Positions 23,128 to 30,686 of a DNA stretch of 32,055 nucleotides are shown here, in pieces. Position 1 is the stretch's first letter. Each line of letters opens with the position of its first letter. The DNA lies in IMG/VR virus record IMGVR_UViG_3300017759_000031, positions 1 to 32,055 of that record; one strand, 5' to 3'. The notes under the pieces were generated by a model. The model was not told the DNA's origin, ran no database searches, and saw nothing but the letters and a program-made list of their open reading frames with translations. Position numbers and translations under genes: made by a program. The DNA comes from a virus.

Positions 23128-24465
23128 ATGACAGGATATATTAATACAATAGCAGACTTAGAAGCGCAAACATACGGAATTAACAACTTACCTGCCGGTA
23201 ATGCTTTATTGAAGCAAGCCGGTATGGTCGGCGGTATTCACACAGGACACGACGGTTCTCCGTCTTTGTCCGGTAGTGGAGTTAGTGATGTTTCGGCATT
23301 ATACAACATCGTTTATGGACAAAAGGTTTGGTCTATGCTAAACCGAGAAGTTAACGCATTATCAATGATTGCAAAGCGACCTTATTCTTCAAGTGGTTGG
23401 AGAGTATTGAAAAGCCGACCTGCTGGCGGTAGTGGGAACTTATTCACTGTTGACGCAAGCGGAACAGAAAACCTTGCAGAATTAGGTTCGGATAGTCCAA
23501 GAGCAGATATGATTGGTGGTGTTCCTGAGAACGCTGCTCTTTCAACTGCTCAAGATGGATTAGGGCCTATTGCTCCAACTTATGCTCAATTAAACATGAG
23601 TCCAAAAGTTGTTGCACATCAATTCGATTTCAGTGAACTTGCTATGGAAATGGCACAAATTGATGACGGTATTGGAGATATTCGAGCGCAAATGCGTGAA
23701 GATATGGGTAAGCACCACGCAGAAGTACAAAACAAGATGCTAGTTATGCCATTAGAGCATTATGGTGAAAGTTCCGCTATGCCTAACATTGGGAACAACT
23801 ATTCATCATTGTTGAAGGTTATTACATCAAGAGCAGAATTACTCCTAATTGATGGTGGAGTTCTTGCTACTGATACAACCTCCGCTTCTAACGCATTAGG
23901 TAAGATTTACGGTAGTGAGCGATTTAGTGCCGCTTCTTTCCTTGATGCAGAAGTTGATTTCGGAACAGACTATACCGCAGGTAATGTTCGTTCTTTAACT
24001 TTAACTCTTTTGAACAATATGATTCGTAACTTGCGACTTGCAGGTGGCTCTCCAAAGGTTATCCTTACTGGATATGACACTATTCAAACATTGGCTGACC
24101 TATTGCAAAGCCAAGAGCGATTTATGGATAGAAAAGAAATTGTACCAACAGTTAATGGTGTTCGTGGGACAAAAGGACAAGAAGTAGGTTTCCGTGTGGC
24201 AACTTATTACGATATTCCTCTAATTCCGGTTAAAGACATGACCGCTACTGGTGCTGCTTCATCCAAACTAAGTGATATGCTTTTCCTTGATACTGACCAT
24301 TTGTGGCTATCCGTTATGAAACCAACTCAATACTTTGAAGATGGTATCGCAAACGGTAATCCATTTGGTGTAGGAACTTTGGGCAACCGAGCCCTTTACC
24401 GAACAATTGGTGAAGTCGGATGTTCATTCTTCAAAGGACAAGGAAAGATAACAAACATACAATGA
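23128..24465 (+). CDS. Major capsid protein, HK97 fold
   Basis: This 445-residue protein is the expected shell protein, placed directly after protease-scaffold with AAGGTGATTT upstream. The N-terminal 50 residues are Gly/Ser-rich. The W-S-M-L-N-R-E-V-N-A-L-S-M-I-A-K-R region (68-84) fits the N-arm/E-loop part of HK97-like capsid proteins, and helical and strand segments to L-S-V-M-K-P-T-Q-Y-F-E-D (about 393-404) and the C-terminal G-A/P-domain core follow. Composition is less AT-rich, with Ala, Gly and Ser abundant and frequent CGA/GCA/CTT codons, as expected of a highly expressed gene. I see no sequence signature that names the capsid family precisely, so the call rests on position, length and composition. 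Confidence 0.85.
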   Translation: MTGYINTIADLEAQTYGINNLPAGNALLKQAGMVGGIHTGHDGSPSLSGSGVSDVSALYNIVYGQKVWSMLNREVNALSMIAKRPYSSSGWRVLKSRPAGGSGNLFTVDASGTENLAELGSDSPRADMIGGVPENAALSTAQDGLGPIAPTYAQLNMSPKVVAHQFDFSELAMEMAQIDDGIGDIRAQMREDMGKHHAEVQNKMLVMPLEHYGESSAMPNIGNNYSSLLKVITSRAELLLIDGGVLATDTTSASNALGKIYGSERFSAASFLDAEVDFGTDYTAGNVRSLTLTLLNNMIRNLRLAGGSPKVILTGYDTIQTLADLLQSQERFMDRKEIVPTVNGVRGTKGQEVGFRVATYYDIPLIPVKDMTATGAASSKLSDMLFLDTDHLWLSVMKPTQYFEDGIANGNPFGVGTLGNRALYRTIGEVGCSFFKGQGKITNIQ

Positions 24466-24476
24466 GGTGATTAAGA

Positions 24477-24740
24477 ATGGCATTTGCAACAGTAATACAT
24501 TTAGAAATGAATTTAGAAGGAAACCGTAGATTAGTTTGCGGTCAAACAACGACAGACAGTACCGATGGGAACATTGAAACAGGACTTGCTCTAGTAGAAA
24601 GTCTTGTTTTTACCCATAAAGGTAGCGCAGAAGAAGCCGCAGCAGCAGTAATTAACGCAGATTTGCCACTTTCTAGTGGTGATGTAGCAATTCACTGTGT
24701 AAGCGGAGATGTTGTGTACTTTCAAGCAATCGGACAGTGA
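24477..24740 (+). CDS. Small capsid-adjacent protein, possible decoration protein
   Basis: This 87-residue protein follows the capsid gene with TGAGGTGATTAAGA upstream. It is neutral to acidic, Ala/Val/Thr-rich and predicted by eye to be mostly beta-strand (ATVIHLEMNLEGNRRLVCG, DVAIHCVSGDVVYFQAIG). Small beta-rich proteins immediately after the capsid gene often are head decoration proteins that sit on the outer shell. That is contextual inference; no family recognised. Confidence 0.65.
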   Translation: MAFATVIHLEMNLEGNRRLVCGQTTTDSTDGNIETGLALVESLVFTHKGSAEEAAAAVINADLPLSSGDVAIHCVSGDVVYFQAIGQ

Positions 24741-24750
24741 GGTGTTTTAA

Positions 24751-25104
24751 TTGGCACTAGCATTTACAGTAACTTTATTGGGCGACCATAAAGGGATTAC
24801 ACGGCCTAAAGTAGTTGGCGACGAATATGTAGTTGATGCTTTAGTTGATGTAAGTTCAATAGTAGCGACAGGTTCAGTAATACCTGCTTCTTCTTTTGGA
24901 TTATCTTCAATTACGGCGGCAGTTATTACAGGTCACGATAACGCTAATGGGCTACAAGCACAAATAGAATGTTCGGCAACAGGGGCTTATGAATCTAATA
25001 GTTCAATAGCACTGATGTTCACAAGTTTAGACGGAACAAACGCTACTGCGTCAAATGATGCCGATGGCGGTTCAGTCCGAATGCGTGTTTATGGCAACCT
25101 TTGA
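24751..25104 (+). CDS. Small beta-rich protein, possible head or tail component
   Basis: This 117-residue protein starts at TTG 24751 after TGAGGTGTTTTAA. It is uncharged, rich in Ala, Val, Ser, Gly and Thr, with strand-like segments (LAFTVTLLGDHKGITRPKVV, SSITAAVITGHDNANG, SVRMRVYGNL). The opening F-x-V-T-L-x-G-D-H-K is typical of small beta-sandwich virion proteins. Alternating hydrophobic pattern and the lack of Lys set it apart from most of the window. Capsid decoration or stabilisation is the likeliest role but unproven. Confidence 0.65.
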   Translation: MALAFTVTLLGDHKGITRPKVVGDEYVVDALVDVSSIVATGSVIPASSFGLSSITAAVITGHDNANGLQAQIECSATGAYESNSSIALMFTSLDGTNATASNDADGGSVRMRVYGNL

Positions 25105-25114
25105 GGTGAATTGA

Positions 25115-25462
25115 ATGGTAACAGTTCGATTGAGTGATAATTCATCAGTTCGTCGGCTTTATATAAATCCAAAGCAAGAAATAACAAGGGAAGAAGGGGT
25201 AGCCGTTCCGGTAAAATGGGCGGCTATCCGTCTTTCTGACCCTAATTACTTTTTTGTTTTTGAAGAAGCGGATAAAGAAGAATTATTGCAATTAAACGAT
25301 AGGTTCCTACAATTGTTTTCAAAGGAAACAGGAAAGGAATTTTCCTCAAATAATGATTTAATTAAGGAATTATTACCCACCCCTAAGAAAACAATTCTAC
25401 CAAAACCTTCTGTTAAGAAGTCTAAGACTCAAAATAAGTCTAAATCTACTTTAAAGAAGTGA
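25115..25462 (+). CDS. Small hypothetical protein with basic tail
   Basis: This 115-residue protein starts at ATG 25115 after TGAGGTGAATTG. Residues 1-50 are strand-like (VTVRLSDNSSVRRLYI, AAIRLSDPNYFFVFE), 55-75 are an acidic helix, and the last 35 residues are a Lys/Ser/Thr/Pro-rich disordered tail. No domain recognised. It ends the tight run after the capsid gene and is followed by the 57-base gap with a hairpin. Confidence 0.65.
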   Translation: MVTVRLSDNSSVRRLYINPKQEITREEGVAVPVKWAAIRLSDPNYFFVFEEADKEELLQLNDRFLQLFSKETGKEFSSNNDLIKELLPTPKKTILPKPSVKKSKTQNKSKSTLKK

Positions 25463-25482
25463 TTGAACCGACACATTAAATA

Positions 25483-25501
25483 GGAGGGTCTGACTTCCTC
25501 C
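25483..25501 (+). terminator. Hairpin in intergenic gap
   Basis: GGAGG and CCTCC pair across a nine-base spacer, with a possible sixth G-T pair, between the stop at 25462 and the ATG at 25520. It could be a weak terminator or attenuator after the capsid block, or could mask the GGAGGG Shine-Dalgarno-like sequence it contains. There is no T-run downstream, so termination is uncertain. Confidence 0.3.
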
Positions 25502-25519
25502 AATTAGCGAAGTGATATT

Positions 25520-25804
25520 ATGGTAGCAGGTTGTCGAAGTAGTGGTGTTTTAACAGCAGATAAATTGGTTGTAACAGGACAAGCAAAATTAATTAGCATT
25601 CATGCAGCAGAAGTTGGTGGTGCTGGCGCACCAGCATTAATTAAAGTGTATGATAGTACATCTGCTAGTGGTAAAGAAATAGCACGAATGGCTATAGGTG
25701 GCGAACAAACGCTTGAATTTGATATGCATGGTGTATTATGCACTAATGGCATTTTCTTTGAAGAAGTCAGTGGTGCAGTAGCAGTTTCAATAGAATTTTC
25801 TTGA
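25520..25804 (+). CDS. Small beta-rich protein, possible virion surface protein
   Basis: This 94-residue protein starts at ATG 25520 with GAAGTGATAT upstream. It is rich in Gly, Ala, Val and Ser with alternating hydrophobic strands (KLVVTGQAKLISIHAAEVGG, PALIKVYDSTSASGKEIARM, LEFDMHGVLCTNGIFFEE, AVAVSIEFS), the pattern of a small jelly-roll or beta-sandwich. The C-terminus F-S is followed at once by TGAGGTGATTT. Proteins of this type are often capsid or tail decoration. Inference from context and composition. Confidence 0.65.
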   Translation: MVAGCRSSGVLTADKLVVTGQAKLISIHAAEVGGAGAPALIKVYDSTSASGKEIARMAIGGEQTLEFDMHGVLCTNGIFFEEVSGAVAVSIEFS

Positions 25805-25813
25805 GGTGATTTA

Positions 25814-26227
25814 ATGGCCGCATTAAATAATGATACTAGATTAGTTATGACTATTTTATTTGTTGGTACTGTTAGTGGAGCAAATGTGTATTTTTACTCC
25901 GCTTACGGTTTAACTTTCCCATATGGAGCATTAGCACATTCAGTTCTTTTTGGATTGATTACAGTTGGTGGAATAATGGTAATGAAAGCATTATTTGATT
26001 TATCTTTAAATGATAGAATAGAAGTAAGACTATTAGATAGACAAATTGAATCACACTTTCAACGAGTAGCAAGAGAACAACAGATTAGACAAAAACTTAG
26101 AGATAGCATGAAACAATATGGTGTTCAAAGGAGAGAATCATGGAATACTGTTTATCCCGAACAACCAACTGCTTCTTTTGAAGAAAGCCAAATACCTAAT
26201 GAATTTTTAGCAACCATCCAACAGTAG
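25814..26227 (+). CDS. Two-pass membrane protein with cytoplasmic helical tail
   Basis: This 137-residue protein starts at ATG 25814 after TGAGGTGATTTA. Two hydrophobic segments (about 10-31, VMTILFVGTVSGANVYFYSA, and 40-62, AHSVLFGLITVGGIMVMKAL) are joined by a short loop. Residues 65-137 are a charged amphipathic helix with Arg/Gln-rich segments (RIEVRLLDRQIESHFQRVAR, EQQIRQKLRDSMKQ). By the positive-inside rule the tail is cytoplasmic. It is the first gene of a module with another membrane protein and a small GTPase. It could be a membrane anchor for virus assembly or exit, a holin-like protein or a receptor-type protein; nothing decides. Confidence 0.75.
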   Translation: MAALNNDTRLVMTILFVGTVSGANVYFYSAYGLTFPYGALAHSVLFGLITVGGIMVMKALFDLSLNDRIEVRLLDRQIESHFQRVAREQQIRQKLRDSMKQYGVQRRESWNTVYPEQPTASFEESQIPNEFLATIQQ

Positions 26228-26236
26228 GTGGTTTAA

Positions 26237-26458
26237 TTGGTTCTTGGCGATATTATGGGTTTTTCCGACTCGGATTACGCATATAATCAATCAAGGGCTC
26301 ATTCCGCAGATATTTTCTTTATGAAAATGAGAGCGTGGTTTTGGGGTAGTTGTGCTACATTATCGGCATTACTCATAGGAAATATTATGGGTGTCTTTGA
26401 TGTCAATATTATGGGTTCTTTAATTTCTTTAGTTAAATCAATATTCGGAGGGCATTAA
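26237..26458 (+). CDS. Small membrane protein
   Basis: This 73-residue protein starts at TTG 26237 after TAGGTGGTTTAA. The N-terminal 30 residues are polar with several Ser, Asp and Tyr. A hydrophobic segment W-F-W-G-S-C-A-T-L-S-A-L-L-I-G-N-I-M-G (about 34-52) is followed by a second amphipathic hydrophobic helix (M-G-S-L-I-S-L-V-K-S-I-F-G). Its stop directly abuts the GTPase start, and its 3' end supplies the ribosome site GGAGGGC. Function unknown; likely co-translated with, and possibly a partner of, the GTPase. Confidence 0.7.
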   Translation: MVLGDIMGFSDSDYAYNQSRAHSADIFFMKMRAWFWGSCATLSALLIGNIMGVFDVNIMGSLISLVKSIFGGH

Positions 26459-27127
26459 ATGTCAGTAATGGCAGGGTTCGCTATATTAATTACAGAAGCA
26501 GTAGTTTCATTTTATAAAAGAGTTCATGCTATAAATTTTGGTGTTTATGGTTCAACTATGGTGGGTAAAACAACTTTAAGTCATCAAATGAGAACTAGGG
26601 GAGAAGTACCACAAATAAACAAGAGAACAGTTGGTTTAGAAAGAGCAAGCAGAAAGGTAATTAAATTTGATGGAGATTCTCACACTTTAAAAAGTTCGGA
26701 TATTGGTGGCGAGGCAATATATTGGAAAGAATGGATTAAAGACATGAAAAGCAGAAAAGTAAAATATATTATTTTTATGATAGACCATAGACATTTAGAT
26801 TCTCCTGCAAACCTAGACCATCAATTAGCGTGGAAATTTTTAGTAGATACAATTATGTCAAATACATGGCCTAACGGAAAAAGAAAAAAAGAAGCAGATT
26901 ATCCCATGGCAGTAAGTATATGGGCAAACAAATATGATATATGGGGAGAAAAATATCCATTGAGAGAAGGACAACAAATTGATAAACATGATATTTATGA
27001 ACCATTTAAATATGGAATGCGCCAATTAAACGACAAAGGAATACCCACTTTTAAATATATTGTTTCTGCAAAATCTGACCCTGAAATGGTTTATAAAGGA
27101 ATTACTACTCTAATAAGAGATTACTGA
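26459..27127 (+). CDS. Arf/Sar-like small GTPase
   Basis: This 222-residue protein has all five G motifs: G1 G31-S-T-M-V-G-K-T-T39, G2 T57 in R-T-V-G, G3 D81-I-G-G84, G4 N157-K-Y-D160, G5 S203-A-K. The Arf/Sar family is favoured because G1 spacing matches G-x4-G-K-T-T, because G3 is D-x-G-G with a Trp (W92) eleven residues later as in Arf, and because an N-terminal amphipathic or hydrophobic helix (3-19) precedes the domain, as in Arf/Sar membrane anchoring. The residue corresponding to the catalytic Gln of Arf is Glu (E85), which may slow hydrolysis. Known relatives switch membrane-bound complexes on and off. Two membrane genes upstream suggest a membrane role here. Rab/Rag-like or MglA-like assignment is possible. 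Confidence 0.82.
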   Translation: MSVMAGFAILITEAVVSFYKRVHAINFGVYGSTMVGKTTLSHQMRTRGEVPQINKRTVGLERASRKVIKFDGDSHTLKSSDIGGEAIYWKEWIKDMKSRKVKYIIFMIDHRHLDSPANLDHQLAWKFLVDTIMSNTWPNGKRKKEADYPMAVSIWANKYDIWGEKYPLREGQQIDKHDIYEPFKYGMRQLNDKGIPTFKYIVSAKSDPEMVYKGITTLIRDY

Positions 27128-27136
27128 GGAATAACT

Positions 27137-27766
27137 ATGTATCAACAACCGAATTTAATAAGTAGCCCGCAAACACAGAATTTATTTTTGCCTAAATTAC
27201 AACAGTTTAGAGCATCAGGTAGTATAGAAGAATATACCTTTGATGCACTAAAACCGAAAAAACAATTAAAAGAAATAAAGAAAGTATTACTTCCCGAAAA
27301 GAAAAAATTTATTTTTAAATATGGATATAAATTTAATTTAAAAGATAGGTGTATTGTTTGTGGAATGCATCATATTTGGGAATCAAGTGATTATTTGCGA
27401 CCTCCTATTCCTTTAGATAATGTTACTAAAGGAAGACCTATGCGTGGAACATATTGTCAAAAACATGCAGGTATTCATAAACAAATGGAAATGCTACAAC
27501 AACAAATTTTAGCAGATGAACACGGTTTAGATTTCAAAGCATTTATACCTAGACCAAAAGTACCTCAAATGTTAAAAAGTGGCCCATTGAAAACATTGAC
27601 TAGGGAAGATGTTTTATCCTTGTCCTCAACCGGATGGATTATAACGCCACCCGTAGTCAAGGATAATGAGGGCGAGATGGCCGAAGCGATTAGATTAATA
27701 GCGGAAATAGAAATTAATACTAAGAGACTACATTCAATGATGACAAACAGTAAAGGAGAGGAATAA
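27137..27766 (+). CDS. Hypothetical zinc-site protein
   Basis: This 209-residue protein starts at ATG 27137, two codons past the GTPase stop, with TGAGGAATAA upstream. A probable metal site spans C72-I-V-C75-G-M-H78-H79 and C107-Q-K-H110 with H114 nearby. The N-terminal 60 residues are basic and probably extended; residues 110-125 are helical; the C-terminal 40 residues form an acidic helix (EGEMAEAIRLIAEIEINTKRL). No family recognised. Its location suggests a role with the GTPase and membrane proteins, or as a virion component. Confidence 0.7.
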   Translation: MYQQPNLISSPQTQNLFLPKLQQFRASGSIEEYTFDALKPKKQLKEIKKVLLPEKKKFIFKYGYKFNLKDRCIVCGMHHIWESSDYLRPPIPLDNVTKGRPMRGTYCQKHAGIHKQMEMLQQQILADEHGLDFKAFIPRPKVPQMLKSGPLKTLTREDVLSLSSTGWIITPPVVKDNEGEMAEAIRLIAEIEINTKRLHSMMTNSKGEE

Positions 27767-27768
27767 AC

Positions 27769-28428
27769 ATGGTTTTTGGAACAAGTAATAAAGCAGTAAT
27801 GGGTGCGGTACAAGCACAAAATGACCAACAATTTAAAAATGTAAATAACTTATTATCTTTACAAGATAATCATGTTGAAGAATTTTTTCAATATCATGGA
27901 GAGCAATTTTTATCTACCCTTGAAAAATTAATGGAAGATGTAGTTGAAAGAGTAGTCAGTCAAATGTTAGCAAAATTATCTTTTACTAATGTTGGCTCAA
28001 AAATGGTTATTGATGCAGATGCTATGAGAGATTATGAAAGAATTACTCAAGAGAATATTGATTTAGACATCCAAAGGATATTACAATCGGCAATTAACTC
28101 AGAAGTTGTGAACCAAAGGAAACTTGCTAAGTCGCAATATCTTGAATCTCAAGGATTTAGCGGTGGCGGTGGCATGAATCCGGTAGCACCGACAGCAGGT
28201 ATGGCTATGGCCGGAGTTATGGGACAACAGCAACAATACAACCAAGTTCAAGGTGCTATGAATAATGGAACCGGCTACCCTATTCCTCCTTCGGGAACAG
28301 ACGGATATGGTCGCCCATATTGGATTGACCCAAATAACGGGCAAATGTCATATGAACCTCCTTCAAGTGGATTACATCTTGGTTCTGCAATTCAAAAAGG
28401 TGCTGCTTGGGCTAAATGGTTAATGTGA
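27769..28428 (+). CDS. Hypothetical protein, helical with Gly/Met/Gln-rich C-terminal half
   Basis: This 219-residue protein starts at ATG 27769 just after the previous stop with GGAGAGGAAT upstream. Residues 15-125 are helical (NLLSLQDNHVEEFFQYHGEQ, STLEKLMEDVVERVVSQMLA), likely a coiled-coil oligomer. Residues 130-185 are low complexity, rich in Gly, Met, Gln, Asn and Pro. The end is Y-G-R-P-Y-W-I-D-P-N-N-G-Q, Pro/Ser and an Ala/Lys/Trp helix (AAWAKWLM). Such tails occur in fibre-like or membrane-interacting virion proteins. Function unknown. Confidence 0.7.
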   Translation: MVFGTSNKAVMGAVQAQNDQQFKNVNNLLSLQDNHVEEFFQYHGEQFLSTLEKLMEDVVERVVSQMLAKLSFTNVGSKMVIDADAMRDYERITQENIDLDIQRILQSAINSEVVNQRKLAKSQYLESQGFSGGGGMNPVAPTAGMAMAGVMGQQQQYNQVQGAMNNGTGYPIPPSGTDGYGRPYWIDPNNGQMSYEPPSSGLHLGSAIQKGAAWAKWLM

Positions 28429-28438
28429 GTGGATTAAC

Positions 28439-30685
28439 TTGAAATTAACATATGGCCGAATAGACCGTGAAATAGAGGTCAATGAAAGTTTTATGTTAAA
28501 AGAAATGCTTACATATGTTTTTAAAGAATATTTAAATGACAAAAATACAAGGAGAATAAATACGCAACTTTCATTAAGAAGCATGAAAAATAATAATCCT
28601 AATGATTTTGACGATAAAAAAACCGAGTATAAAAATATTTATGATTCTACTTTAAAAAAACTAAAGGGAAGTGATGAACAATCTTTAAGAGTTTTAAGTA
28701 ATAAAGTTAAATTAAATACAAAAGGTAAAGAAATTATAGACTATCTATATGAAATTAAGTCATCACCTTCGTTCAAAAATAATGCAGTTAGTTTTTCTGA
28801 TTTGAATGATAATAATTTTACTAACCTTACTTTACAAACACCCACAAGTTCTGGGGATTTAAGAGCCAAAAAAAGAAAAGGTTTTGAACAAGCGGCCTAT
28901 AATAAATATATGCAAGGTATTGAAATAGAAAAAGAAGGCCAAAAAACTGAAACAATAGAAAGTAAAAATAAAGAAGGTAAAAAAATAAAAGTCAAAAGGA
29001 CTACCGATAAAAAAATTATTAAATTTAATGAATTTGGTTTAAATCCATTAAATCCAAATGAAAGAGATAAAGTTAATAAAATAAATTTTCTATATAACCT
29101 TGGTGTTAGACCAATAACTCTTACTAGAATTGTTATATCGACTAAAGGTAAAAGTGTCGCTTCAAAAGAAAGAAAAGTTGGTGGAAAAGAAGGAGAAATA
29201 AAAGATATTGGTAGAAAAACTACTGATATAACCGGAGGTGAAAAAGAATCAACTCCGAGTTTATTGAATACTAGAAGTAATAAGACTAAATATATCTTTG
29301 AAAGTATGTTTGACTTAGAACCAGTCGGAAAAAATCTACCTAATCGCAATAATGCTTCACAAGTTAGACTGTATAAATTTCTTGGAGATATTGCTCGACA
29401 ATTTAAAAAACATCTTAAAAATGTTAAAGAACTATCTAAAAAAGCAAAAGAAGATGTTTATGAAATGGTTCTTTCTGAAGAAGATAAAAAATTTAATAAA
29501 AAACATTTTCCTGTAACTGAATATAATGATGAAGGTGAAATAAGTAATAACTATAAAAAGGTTGGAAACAAAACAATTGAGAGAAAATTAGGCGAGCGTA
29601 AATTAGTAGTTGAAAAGGACAGTTTTAAAATTTTATCTTTTGATGAGATAAATGAACTAAAGTCTATTTCTACAAGTTATGCTGGAAAAGGTGGTAAAAG
29701 TGTGGCTTCAGAATTTAAAGTACAAACTTTAGAAGACCTAATAAATAGCGTAGAACTCAAAAAAGATACAGATAAAGTTGATTTTAATAAATTTAAAAGG
29801 GCTATTAAAGTTTTGAGATTGCTACTTAACTTGTCCTCTACGAAACAAAGAAAAAAAGGGGCTCCTATCACTCTAGAAGGAGATTCCGCTAAAAAGTACA
29901 AGCAATACATTAAAGATTTTAATATAGAAATACAAAAAATGCAAAGAATCTTAACTTCTAATATAAAAGAATCAAACGCTGCAATATTATCACTAAAAGA
30001 AAAAAAGAAAAATTATGTTGATGAAAAATTAGAAAAACTTAAAACAAATAGAAAGAAGATTTTGACTACTCGAACTATGCCCGAAGAATTTAAAGATAAA
30101 TATTATTTAGACCCAGAACAATCCAGTTCTAAAAAATACAGGCGAAAAAAATGGACTGAAAAAGATTTCTTTAATCTTTTAGAATCTGGTTTTTTTGGCC
30201 CAAAGGCTAAAGAAGGAACTAAGCCCGAAGATATGAGCGCAAAAGAAAGAAGAAGGTACGATTTGGAAGAGGCTTCTAAAACAACCCAAGTTATAAATGT
30301 AAGTGATAAAGAATATGAAAACTTTACAGATGCTAAAAACGCTAGAAAAGCATTTAATGACCCTAAAGGTTGGACAAAATCAATATTTGCTGAACCCTTT
30401 AGGGATATGTCTAACTTATATAATTTAGAAATAAGAGTTTCAAAAATTAAAACAGGTAAAGAAAGCCCTAAATATAAATTTGAAGTATTTAATTTTGGCA
30501 CTACGCACGAAATAACTCAATCATCTGTTGACCCAAGAGCAAAAGGCAAAGAAGATAAAGCCAAATCTAGGTTTGCAGGTACAGTAAAAAGAGATAAGGA
30601 TTTAATTACAGATGTCAATGTGTTTATAAATTCAGTTAGAACAAACATTGATAAATTGGAAAAATCATTACTAAGAGGTGTTTAA
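28439..30685 (+). CDS. Giant Lys/Glu-rich hypothetical protein D
   Basis: This 748-residue protein starts at TTG 28439 after GAGTGGATTAAC, a degraded form of the usual site. It is hydrophilic and very Lys-rich, with several Lys/Gly/Ser-rich linkers (for example K-G-K-S-V-A-S-K-E-R-K at about 236-246, a motif G-K-S-V-A-S that recurs near 420) and long helical regions (about 470-545). No signal peptide, membrane segment or catalytic motif. Composition matches giant proteins A-C, but I see no clear sequence relation. It lies directly before the head-tail connector. An internal virion protein is possible. Confidence 0.75.
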   Translation: MKLTYGRIDREIEVNESFMLKEMLTYVFKEYLNDKNTRRINTQLSLRSMKNNNPNDFDDKKTEYKNIYDSTLKKLKGSDEQSLRVLSNKVKLNTKGKEIIDYLYEIKSSPSFKNNAVSFSDLNDNNFTNLTLQTPTSSGDLRAKKRKGFEQAAYNKYMQGIEIEKEGQKTETIESKNKEGKKIKVKRTTDKKIIKFNEFGLNPLNPNERDKVNKINFLYNLGVRPITLTRIVISTKGKSVASKERKVGGKEGEIKDIGRKTTDITGGEKESTPSLLNTRSNKTKYIFESMFDLEPVGKNLPNRNNASQVRLYKFLGDIARQFKKHLKNVKELSKKAKEDVYEMVLSEEDKKFNKKHFPVTEYNDEGEISNNYKKVGNKTIERKLGERKLVVEKDSFKILSFDEINELKSISTSYAGKGGKSVASEFKVQTLEDLINSVELKKDTDKVDFNKFKRAIKVLRLLLNLSSTKQRKKGAPITLEGDSAKKYKQYIKDFNIEIQKMQRILTSNIKESNAAILSLKEKKKNYVDEKLEKLKTNRKKILTTRTMPEEFKDKYYLDPEQSSSKKYRRKKWTEKDFFNLLESGFFGPKAKEGTKPEDMSAKERRRYDLEEASKTTQVINVSDKEYENFTDAKNARKAFNDPKGWTKSIFAEPFRDMSNLYNLEIRVSKIKTGKESPKYKFEVFNFGTTHEITQSSVDPRAKGKEDKAKSRFAGTVKRDKDLITDVNVFINSVRTNIDKLEKSLLRGV

Positions 30686-30686
30686 A

